From: Bacteroidales bacterium
GTDB lineage: Bacteria > Bacteroidota > Bacteroidia > Bacteroidales > WRGA01
DNA length: 6,169 nucleotides
Direction of reading: 5' to 3'
Assembly (NCBI GenBank): GCA_031279795.1
Contig: JAITHZ010000019.1
Location: 1 to 6,169, forward strand
Part shown: piece by piece, positions 1-5,347 of the stretch
How positions within the stretch are numbered: position 1 is the stretch's first letter
Layout of the letters: each line of letters begins with the position of its first letter
Position numbers and translations under genes: made by a program
Notes under the pieces: generated by a model
Database searches by the model: none
The model's input: the letters and a program-made list of their open reading frames with translations, nothing else
What the model was told of the DNA's origin: nothing

Positions 1-6
1 TGATAA

Positions 7-1473
7 TCACAAGCTGTCGCCGAAATCCTCTTTGAATTTGGCAATCAGTCTTTGCGGCCAGTCCGAGACAGGATCCAGCCCGCCCATGAAGAAGCGCAGA
101 ACAGGCGGTTCATAAACAAACTTCAGGCCACCGATCAAGGATCGATTTTGATAGAGCCACGACATACGGTCGATAACGTACTTGATCTGCGACAGGGTAA
201 AAACCCTTCGCGGGACAGCCAGTCTCAGCAGTTCCATGTCAGCATATGTTTCGTTTCCGTTTTCGTCGCGCTGGTTTGAGATCGAACCACGTTCCATTCC
301 CCGAATACCGGATATCAGGAAAAAGGCCGCCGCCAGCGATCCAGCCGGATACTGGTTTTGCGGGATGTGCGCACACACCTGCATGGCGTCGACATGCGCG
401 CCCAGCACACCGGGAGGCGTCACCATCGGAACGCCGTTATCTGTAAGCGAATTGACCAGATAGGAAATGAACGTTGGACTTTGGCAAATCATAGATTCAT
501 CCAGCGTTTCGTACAATCCAACCGCCATTGCCTCAATTTCTCTGACAGAAATTCCGCCGTAGGTCAGGAATCCCTCAAATAGCGGCACCAAAGCTTCCAG
601 TTCACGATAAATGGTTAAATCGTTGGTACATATACCGCCTCCGCGCGAAGAACTGAGTTTCCGTGCCGAGAAATAAACGATGTCAGCCAGTCCCGTGATG
701 ATGGAAATCACCTCCGACATGGATGCATCCTTAAACTCCGGTTCCCGCTGTATGATCAGGTATGCGTTTTCACCCAGCAGGCTCGCATCAAGAACGATGC
801 GAAGGCCATACCTGTCGGCCACATTGCGTACTTCGCGCATGTTCTGGATAGAAAACGGCTGTCCGCCGATCAAATTGGTCGAAGCTTCCAGCCGGATAAA
901 TGGAATATTCTCGGCGCCGGTCTCTCTGATAACCTCTTCGAGCTTTTCGACATGCATATTTCCCTTAAAGGGACAGGAAGAGGCAATGTTATAGGCTTCG
1001 TCATGGAGGAGTTCAACGATTCGTCCCCCGTATTGGGTGATGTGAGCCAGCGCCGTTGTGAAGTGATAGTTCATCGGAATCAGATCCCCCTTTTTCTTGA
1101 TGTAGGCACAAGAAAGGATATTTTCTGCAGCGCGCCCTTGATGAACAGGCAATAAATATTTTTTTCTCAACACATCTTCCACCGCTTTCTGCAGACGGAA
1201 AAAGCTTTGAGAACCGGCATATGCATCATCAGCGTGCATCATGGCCGAAACCTGCATATCGCTCATTGCGTTTGTTCCGCTGTCGGTCAGCATATCAAGG
1301 AACACGTCTCTGGTATTAAGCCGGAAAGTATTAAATCCACCCTCATTCAACGCCTCCAGACGACGCTCGATGGATACCAGATTTAATTTTTGCACAACAC
1401 GTACCTTGTGCAATTCCAATGGAATGTCTTCACCATTGAAAAATTTAATTTTTACAGCATTTTTGCTACTCAT
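7..1473 (-). CDS. Divergent beta-eliminating lyase, tryptophanase / tyrosine phenol-lyase family (PLP enzyme)
   Basis: This is a complete 488-residue cytoplasmic PLP enzyme of aspartate aminotransferase fold. Known relatives split L-tyrosine or L-tryptophan into phenol or indole plus pyruvate and ammonia. Visible family motifs are LTDSGTNAMSD (62-72), DDAYAG (82-87, with the tyrosine matching Tyr71 of Citrobacter tyrosine phenol-lyase), HQGRAAEN (111-118), NLIGGQP (200-206), SARK (269-272, PLP lysine K272), LTYGG (303-307), RGMERG (391-396) and RLAVPRRV (417-424). R395 matches Arg381, which marks tyrosine phenol-lyase; tryptophanases have a hydrophobic residue there. The C-terminal YEPPVLRFF also resembles tyrosine phenol-lyase. 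Oddities: the Arg expected after DA(T/S) is L232, KKD is RKL, and the cation-site Asn is R277. Substrate is therefore uncertain. The ATG at 1471-1473 was chosen because upstream residues are a low-complexity extension overlapping the promoter. It is transcribed divergently from nqrE and has no recognisable leader peptide of tnaC type. Family is certain; specificity is inferred. Confidence 0.93.
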   Translation of the reverse strand: MSSKNAVKIKFFNGEDIPLELHKVRVVQKLNLVSIERRLEALNEGGFNTFRLNTRDVFLDMLTDSGTNAMSDMQVSAMMHADDAYAGSQSFFRLQKAVEDVLRKKYLLPVHQGRAAENILSCAYIKKKGDLIPMNYHFTTALAHITQYGGRIVELLHDEAYNIASSCPFKGNMHVEKLEEVIRETGAENIPFIRLEASTNLIGGQPFSIQNMREVRNVADRYGLRIVLDASLLGENAYLIIQREPEFKDASMSEVISIITGLADIVYFSARKLSSSRGGGICTNDLTIYRELEALVPLFEGFLTYGGISVREIEAMAVGLYETLDESMICQSPTFISYLVNSLTDNGVPMVTPPGVLGAHVDAMQVCAHIPQNQYPAGSLAAAFFLISGIRGMERGSISNQRDENGNETYADMELLRLAVPRRVFTLSQIKYVIDRMSWLYQNRSLIGGLKFVYEPPVLRFFMGGLDPVSDWPQRLIAKFKEDFGDSL

Positions 1474-1523
1474 AGGATAATAAATATGAATATTTTTCGA
1501 CAAAAAGAAAAATAAAAGTGGGG

Positions 1524-1531
1524 CAAAGTTA
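1524..1531 (-). promoter_or_regulatory. Possible -7 promoter element of the lyase gene
   Basis: Read on the minus strand this is TAACTTTG, an exact match to the Bacteroidota -7 consensus TAnnTTTG. It lies 50 bases before the lyase ATG, which would give a leader of roughly 40 bases. No convincing TTTG -33 box is seen at the usual spacing of about 20 bases, so the call rests on the -7 motif and its position only. Confidence 0.4.
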
Positions 1532-1588
1532 CAAAAAATTTTGAAACATGTTGCAGTTTTTGAAAAATAGAATAATTGTGAGCAATAT

Positions 1589-1620
1589 TTTGTACGCCTC
1601 AACTGTTTTTTCTACCTTTG
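1589..1620 (+). promoter_or_regulatory. Bacteroidota-type promoter of nqrEF
   Basis: TTTG at 1589-1592 is followed, after a 20-base spacer, by TACCTTTG at 1613-1620. Both match the primary sigma factor consensus of Bacteroidota (TTTG, 19-20 bases, TAnnTTTG). Transcription would start about 7 bases downstream, near 1627, leaving a short leader of about 13 bases before the nqrE ATG. This is the strongest promoter-like signal in the window, and it implies that nqrEF is transcribed independently. Confidence 0.72.
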
Positions 1621-1639
1621 CGGCAAGAATTAATGAATT

Positions 1640-2260
1640 ATGGAAAATATACTCAATATCTTCGCAAAGTCAATATTTATTGACAACATGGTCTTTGCCT
1701 ATTTTTTGGGAATGTGTTCGTATCTGGCTGTTTCGAAGAATGTAAAAACAGCGCTTGGACTGGGCGTTGCTGTCACATTCATGCTTCTCGTAACCCTGCC
1801 CATCAACTACCTGCTGGAAACCTACATCCTGAAAGTCGGCGCACTGGCATGGGTGCACGAATCATTTGCCGAACTTGATTTAAGTTTCTTGAGTTTTATC
1901 ATATTCATTGCAGTAATCGCCTCATTTTCACAAATTGTGGAAATGGCCGTCGAAAAATATTCCCCGTTACTGTATCAATCGTTAGGAATATTTTTGCCGT
2001 TGATTGCCGTAAACTGTGCTATATTAGGCGCTTCTCTTTTCATGCAAGAAAAAAACTTTGCACACATTGGCGAAGCCACAACATACGCTTTCGGTTCGGG
2101 GCTTGGCTGGCTGCTGGCCATTGTCGGTCTGGCTGCCATTCGCGAGAAACTGCAGTACTCGAACGTACCAAAGCCATTGAGAGGATTAGGCATAACATTC
2201 ATCATAACCGGCTTAATGGGAATTGCCTTTATGAGTTTTCTGGGTATAAAATTGGGTTAA
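1640..2260 (+). CDS. nqrE: Na+-translocating NADH:quinone reductase subunit E
   Basis: This 206-residue integral membrane protein is one of the subunits of the Na+-NQR respiratory sodium pump. About six hydrophobic segments are visible (near 12-31, 37-58, 81-102, 110-134, 145-167 and 181-203). Family motifs are KSIFIDNM (10-17), FLGMC (22-26), GIFLPLIAVNCAI (116-128), FGSGLGW (151-157), REKLQYS (168-174) and LRGLGITFI (180-188). Cys26 and Cys126 match the two cysteines that, with those of NqrD, hold the iron centre within the membrane. The protein is a few residues longer than the Vibrio form (198), with extra residues in the loop near 66-80. It is homologous to RnfA, but motif detail and the following nqrF identify it as NqrE. 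Start: ATG at 1640 suits the promoter and the homologous N-terminus; no Shine-Dalgarno is seen. Unusually, no nqrD lies upstream; the neighbour is a divergent lyase gene. Confidence 0.97.
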   Translation: MENILNIFAKSIFIDNMVFAYFLGMCSYLAVSKNVKTALGLGVAVTFMLLVTLPINYLLETYILKVGALAWVHESFAELDLSFLSFIIFIAVIASFSQIVEMAVEKYSPLLYQSLGIFLPLIAVNCAILGASLFMQEKNFAHIGEATTYAFGSGLGWLLAIVGLAAIREKLQYSNVPKPLRGLGITFIITGLMGIAFMSFLGIKLG

Positions 2261-2280
2261 ATATAGATTATCGTTGAAAT

Positions 2281-3540
2281 ATGTTATCATTATCAATAAA
2301 TTTATTAACTGTCGGTTTCAGTGTAGCAGTATTTCTGACCGTAACGATGTTGCTGGTAATCCTGCTGTTGGTTGCCAAAGCAAAATTAGTTCCGCAGGGC
2401 GACGTTACGCTCAACATCAACAACGAAAAGAAACTGGTAATCAAACCCGGCAGCAGCGTGCTGGCAACGTTGAGCAACAGTCGCATTTTTCTCCCCTCGG
2501 CATGTGGCGGAGGCGGAACGTGTGGCATGTGCCGCTGTCAGGTACCCGACGGCGGCGGCAGCATTTTACCGACCGAAACAGGCTTTTTTACACGAAAAGA
2601 AATCCAAAACAATTGGCGACTGGGTTGTCAGGTAAAAATAAAAAACAACATTCAACTGCTGATACCACAGTCGATACTTGGGATTCGAAAATGGGAATGT
2701 GAGGTTGTGTCGAACCGCAATGTTGCATCCTTCATCAAGGAATTTGTTGTGAAACTGCCCGCCGGAGAAACGCTCAATTTCGTATCAGGCAGTTATATAC
2801 AGATTGATGTACCGAAATATAAGATGAAATTCAGCGACATTTCCGTAGAAGACCGCTTCAAATCGGAATGGGACAAATACCGGATGTGGGACTTGTCTTG
2901 CACCAACGACGAAGAAACGTTCCGCGCTTATTCAATGGCCAATCATCCGGCAGAAGGCAATATCATCATGCTGAACATCCGCATTGCCACGCCTCCATTT
3001 GACCGTTCGACAGGCAGATGGACAAACATAAAGCCCGGCATTTGCTCGTCTTACATATTCAACTGCAAACCCGGCGACAAGGTGACTGTGTCCGGGCCTT
3101 ACGGCGACTTTCACCCACTTCTGAGCACCCAGTCCGAAATGATTTACATCGGCGGCGGAGCTGGTATGGCTCCGCTCCGTTCGCACATTCTGCACTTGCT
3201 GGACACGCTGAAAATCAGAAATCGAAAAATCAGTTTCTGGTATGGCGCACGGTCGAAAAACGAAGTATTCTACGAAGAAAAATTCCGCGAACTGGAAAGA
3301 GAATTTCCAAATTTCACGTTCAACATTGCACTTTCCGAGCCACTGCCCGAAGACGGGTGGACGGGGTATACCGGTTTTATTCATCAAGTTCTGTACGACC
3401 ATTACCTGAAAAATCACGAAGCGCCCGAAGACATCGAATATTACATGTGCGGGCCGGGGCCAATGGCCAAAGCCGTCGAGAAAATGCTCGACAACATTGG
3501 CGTGCCACCGAATATGCTGATGTTTGACGATTTCGGTTAA
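2281..3540 (+). CDS. nqrF: Na+-translocating NADH:quinone reductase subunit F (NADH dehydrogenase, 2Fe-2S, FAD)
   Basis: This is the 419-residue electron-input subunit of Na+-NQR: it oxidises NADH through FAD and passes electrons to a 2Fe-2S cluster. One N-terminal membrane helix (about 8-32) anchors it. A ferredoxin domain follows (about 40-130), with cluster cysteines C75, C81, C84 and C116 in the spacing of the Vibrio protein (C70, C76, C79, C111). The FAD domain has RAYSMAN (215-221) and GPYGDF (272-277). The NADH domain has GGGAGMAPLRSH (291-302), YGARS (321-325) and CGPGPM (390-395). The protein ends in DDFG, whose Phe418 corresponds to the C-terminal phenylalanine stacking on FAD. Length is close to the family norm (about 408). 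It lies 20 bases after nqrE and shares its promoter. The ATG at 2281 directly precedes the membrane helix, as in homologues. No damage or missing key residue is seen. Confidence 0.98.
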   Translation: MLSLSINLLTVGFSVAVFLTVTMLLVILLLVAKAKLVPQGDVTLNINNEKKLVIKPGSSVLATLSNSRIFLPSACGGGGTCGMCRCQVPDGGGSILPTETGFFTRKEIQNNWRLGCQVKIKNNIQLLIPQSILGIRKWECEVVSNRNVASFIKEFVVKLPAGETLNFVSGSYIQIDVPKYKMKFSDISVEDRFKSEWDKYRMWDLSCTNDEETFRAYSMANHPAEGNIIMLNIRIATPPFDRSTGRWTNIKPGICSSYIFNCKPGDKVTVSGPYGDFHPLLSTQSEMIYIGGGAGMAPLRSHILHLLDTLKIRNRKISFWYGARSKNEVFYEEKFRELEREFPNFTFNIALSEPLPEDGWTGYTGFIHQVLYDHYLKNHEAPEDIEYYMCGPGPMAKAVEKMLDNIGVPPNMLMFDDFG

Positions 3541-3582
3541 TTAGTGATTAGTAGTTAGTGATTAGTAGTTAGTGGTTAAGAG
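3541..3582 (+). repeat. Left heptad array (TTAGTGA / TTAGTAG / TTAGTGG / TTAAGAG)
   Basis: Six consecutive 7-base units run without interruption: TTAGTGA, TTAGTAG, TTAGTGA, TTAGTAG, TTAGTGG, TTAAGAG. The first two units form a 14-base unit that repeats exactly once. The array begins at the first base after the nqrF stop codon. This tight junction suggests that the repeat replaced or abutted the natural 3' flank of nqrF without harming the reading frame. Confidence 0.9.
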
Positions 3583-3661
3583 TCGAGAATTCTTAATCAT
3601 GCGAATCAAAAGTTGATAATTAATTAGATAAATGAATGAGACACAAAGATGTTAAGAAGCC

Positions 3662-3690
3662 CTTATCCCTTATCCTAATTCTCAATTCGT
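3662..3690 (+). repeat. Internal heptad run (CTTATCC x2, AATTCTC, AATTCGT)
   Basis: CTTATCC occurs twice in tandem (3662-3668 and 3669-3675). After one base, AATTCTC (3677-3683) and AATTCGT (3684-3690) follow, again with period 7. AATTCTC is the reverse complement of GAGAATT at 3585-3591, just inside the left array. The same 7-base periodicity with a different unit sequence shows that the element is composite rather than a single decayed array. Confidence 0.7.
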
Positions 3691-3714
3691 ATGTCAAAGA
3701 ACAATATCACAGGC

Positions 3715-3733
3715 AACGCTTGGCGGCGTTTTC
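3715..3733 (+). terminator. Weak hairpin followed by a short T run, possible nqrEF terminator
   Basis: AACGC (3715-3719) and GCGTT (3726-3730) can form a 5-bp stem with a 6-base loop, followed by only a short T stretch (TTTTC across 3729-3733). It sits about 175 bases after nqrF, inside the repeat element, and is weak by the usual intrinsic-terminator criteria. The larger inverted heptad arms could form a competing structure. Confidence 0.2.
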
Positions 3734-3775
3734 AACTCTTAATTCGCACTAACCACTAACCACTAATCACTATAA
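3734..3775 (-). repeat. Right heptad array, inverted copy of the left array
   Basis: Read on the plus strand, six 7-base units follow each other: AACTCTT, AATTCGC, ACTAACC, ACTAACC, ACTAATC, ACTATAA. On the minus strand these give TTAGTGG and TTAGTGA-type units, matching the left array in opposite orientation. The array ends about 60 bases before the presumed rhaB -7 element, so it lies upstream of the core promoter and could have displaced regulatory sites. Confidence 0.85.
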
Positions 3776-3834
3776 TTGTCAATTTCCAAAGTAATTATAT
3801 CAAAATACTTAGTGGTCGTGTTCATTTCAACGCT

Positions 3835-3842
3835 TATTTTTG
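3835..3842 (+). promoter_or_regulatory. Probable -7 element of the rhaBA promoter
   Basis: TATTTTTG matches the Bacteroidota -7 consensus TAnnTTTG and ends 18 bases before the chosen rhaB ATG, almost the same distance as in nqrE. The -33 region (around 3809-3815, TTAGTGG) is a poor match to TTTG. A weak core would fit a promoter needing an activator such as the AraC-type rhamnose regulators known in Bacteroides, but no binding site can be assigned here. Confidence 0.5.
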
Positions 3843-3860
3843 CCGAAAAAATAATTGTCC

Positions 3861-5333
3861 ATGGAAAAACATCATTTTTTAGCATTCGACATTGGCGCAA
3901 CCAGCGGACGTTCCATTCTTGCTACACTGGCGGACGGAAAAATTACCATGAAGGAATTGACCCGTTTCCCAAATCAAATCATTCAGGTACATGGAAAGTA
4001 CTACTGGGATATATTGGCATTGTACAGTGCGTTGGTTTCCGGTATGGAAGCAGCTTCCAAAGAGAATGTTCCAATTGATGCGATCGGCATTGACACATGG
4101 GGAGTCGATTTTGTTCTACTGGGCGATGATGGCGCCGTAGTTGGCGCCCCCCGTGCATATCGCGACCCGTACACGAATGGCATTCCGGAGAAATTTTTCC
4201 AACTTATTCCCCAAAAGAAAGTATATGAACTGACTGGAATTCAAATCATGAATTTCAATACACTGTACCAGTTGTTTGCTGCAAGCAGAGAACAGTTTTC
4301 GGCGTTGCGAGCGGCAAAGGATTTGCTGTTTATGCCCGATGCACTTTCGTATTTACTGACAGGCAAGAAAATATGCGAATACACCATTGCATCCACATCG
4401 CAGTTGCTGAATCCCCGTACACGACAGTTTGACCAGGCGCTGATGAGCGCCGCCAACATAAAACAGTCGCTGATGCAGCCACTTGTTAATCCTGGAACGG
4501 TGGTCGGATATCTGACAGATGAATTGGCAGCATCTACAGGATTAGGCAAAGTAGCCGTCGTTACGGTGGCAGGTCACGATACAGCTTCGGCTGTAGCGGC
4601 AGTTCCGTCCGAAAACGAACGGTTTGCCTACCTGAGTTCCGGCACATGGTCGTTGATGGGCATTGAGGTGAATGAACCCATTATCTCCACAGAAAGCTAT
4701 AATCTGAATTTTACCAACGAAGGCGGAGTAGAAGGAACAATCCGTTTTATGAAAAATATTACCGGCATGTGGCTGCTGGAAGAATGTCGCAAGGAATGGA
4801 CAAAAGACGGACGCAAGCACACATATGCCGAAATTATACAACTGGCCGATTCAGCAGCGCCTTTTCAGTTGTTTGTGGATCCCGACGACCCATCGTTTGC
4901 CAATCCGCCGTCGATGACAGAAGCCATTGCTGCGTATTGCCGGAATACAGGCCAACAAGCGCCTGTATCCGATGGAGAGTTTGCGCGCTGCATTTTCGAC
5001 AGTCTGGCGATGAAATACAACGATGTGTTGAAAAAAATGATGCAACTTGCGCCGTTCGCCATCGAAAAACTTCACGTAATAGGAGGTGGTTCTCAAAACG
5101 GCTTGTTGAACCGTCTAACTGCCAGCGTTACCGGTATCCCCGTTATAGCAGGGCCTTCGGAAGCAACCGCCATTGGCAATGTCATGCTGCAAGCCAGAGG
5201 TCTGGGCGTTGTAGATTCCCTGCGCGAGATGCGCGAGATAATCAAACACTCCGTAACCCCTGTCGTATATTTGCCGCAGGATACACAAAAGAGTACATAT
5301 TCATATAAAAAATTTACCGAAATCATTCATTAA
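3861..5333 (+). CDS. rhaB: Rhamnulokinase
   Basis: This 490-residue cytoplasmic sugar kinase of the FGGY family phosphorylates L-rhamnulose with ATP to L-rhamnulose 1-phosphate. The N-terminal domain begins with the nucleotide-phosphate motif FDIGATSGRS (9-18) and contains IDTWGVDFVLL (77-87). The hinge and C-terminal domain show AGHDTASAV (237-245), whose D240 is the presumed catalytic base, SSGTWSLMGIE (259-269), FMKNITGMWLLEECR (296-310, typical of rhamnulokinases rather than fuculo- or xylulokinases), VIGGGSQN (406-413) and GPSEATAIGN (431-440). Length is normal for the family. The ATG at 3861 was preferred over an in-frame TTG two codons upstream, because the protein then begins at the usual distance from the DIG motif. 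No Shine-Dalgarno is visible. It is the first gene of the rhamnose operon and is followed after 14 bases by the isomerase gene. The same protein is called rhaK in Bacteroides literature. Confidence 0.97.
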   Translation: MEKHHFLAFDIGATSGRSILATLADGKITMKELTRFPNQIIQVHGKYYWDILALYSALVSGMEAASKENVPIDAIGIDTWGVDFVLLGDDGAVVGAPRAYRDPYTNGIPEKFFQLIPQKKVYELTGIQIMNFNTLYQLFAASREQFSALRAAKDLLFMPDALSYLLTGKKICEYTIASTSQLLNPRTRQFDQALMSAANIKQSLMQPLVNPGTVVGYLTDELAASTGLGKVAVVTVAGHDTASAVAAVPSENERFAYLSSGTWSLMGIEVNEPIISTESYNLNFTNEGGVEGTIRFMKNITGMWLLEECRKEWTKDGRKHTYAEIIQLADSAAPFQLFVDPDDPSFANPPSMTEAIAAYCRNTGQQAPVSDGEFARCIFDSLAMKYNDVLKKMMQLAPFAIEKLHVIGGGSQNGLLNRLTASVTGIPVIAGPSEATAIGNVMLQARGLGVVDSLREMREIIKHSVTPVVYLPQDTQKSTYSYKKFTEIIH

Positions 5334-5347
5334 GCAACAAAAAAATC

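Larger units (their letters stand above)
3541..3775. repeat. Intergenic element built of heptanucleotide repeats with inverted ends
   Basis: This 235-base AT-rich element fills most of the nqrF-rhaB gap and has no credible ORF. Its left end (TTAGTGR heptads) and right end (the reverse complement, CACTAAY heptads) are inverted relative to each other. Over 24 bases, 3544-3567 and the reverse complement of 3747-3770 differ at only three positions, all A against G. The inversion continues inward: TTAAGAGTCGA at 3576-3586 pairs with TCAACTCTTAA at 3732-3742 with one mismatch. Between the ends lie further 7-base units (CTTATCC twice, then AATTCTC and AATTCGT). The structure resembles the short tandem heptamer repeats known from cyanobacteria, or a non-coding MITE-like insertion. 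No target-site duplication is evident. Whether it is mobile, a terminator or an inert repeat cannot be told from one copy. Confidence 0.75.

Noticed and set aside
1574..1583. AATTGTGAGC, identical to the first part of the lac operator
   Set aside because: It is only a half match without the symmetric partner, in a genome of a different phylum with no lac gene nearby; most likely chance.
1474..1602. In-frame 43-residue N-terminal extension of the lyase, starting at a further upstream ATG
   Set aside because: The extension is Phe- and Cys-rich low-complexity translation of AT-rich DNA, has no counterpart in the family, and covers the presumed -7 promoter element. The ATG at 1471-1473 gives a normal family start.
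1640..2260. RnfA as an alternative identity for the first membrane gene
   Set aside because: The motifs REKLQYS and FGSGLGW are of NqrE type, and the next gene is unmistakably nqrF, which Rnf operons lack.
2932..3417. Long open frame on the minus strand inside nqrF, and a plus-strand frame at 3018-3527
   Set aside because: Both are shadows of the nqrF reading frame, have no recognisable motif and lack their own promoter; nqrF is full length and well conserved.
3541..3775. CRISPR array as an explanation of the regular repeats
   Set aside because: The units are 7 bases in direct contact with no unique spacers, and no cas gene is present.
3855..3860. TTG start two codons before the rhaB ATG
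   Set aside because: An ATG at the expected place is available and TTG starts are rare. The two added residues carry no family similarity.
3776..4078. A 100-residue plus-strand open frame overlapping the start of rhaB
   Set aside because: More than half of it overlaps rhaB in another frame, and it runs through the rhaB promoter. The protein shows no domain or membrane pattern.
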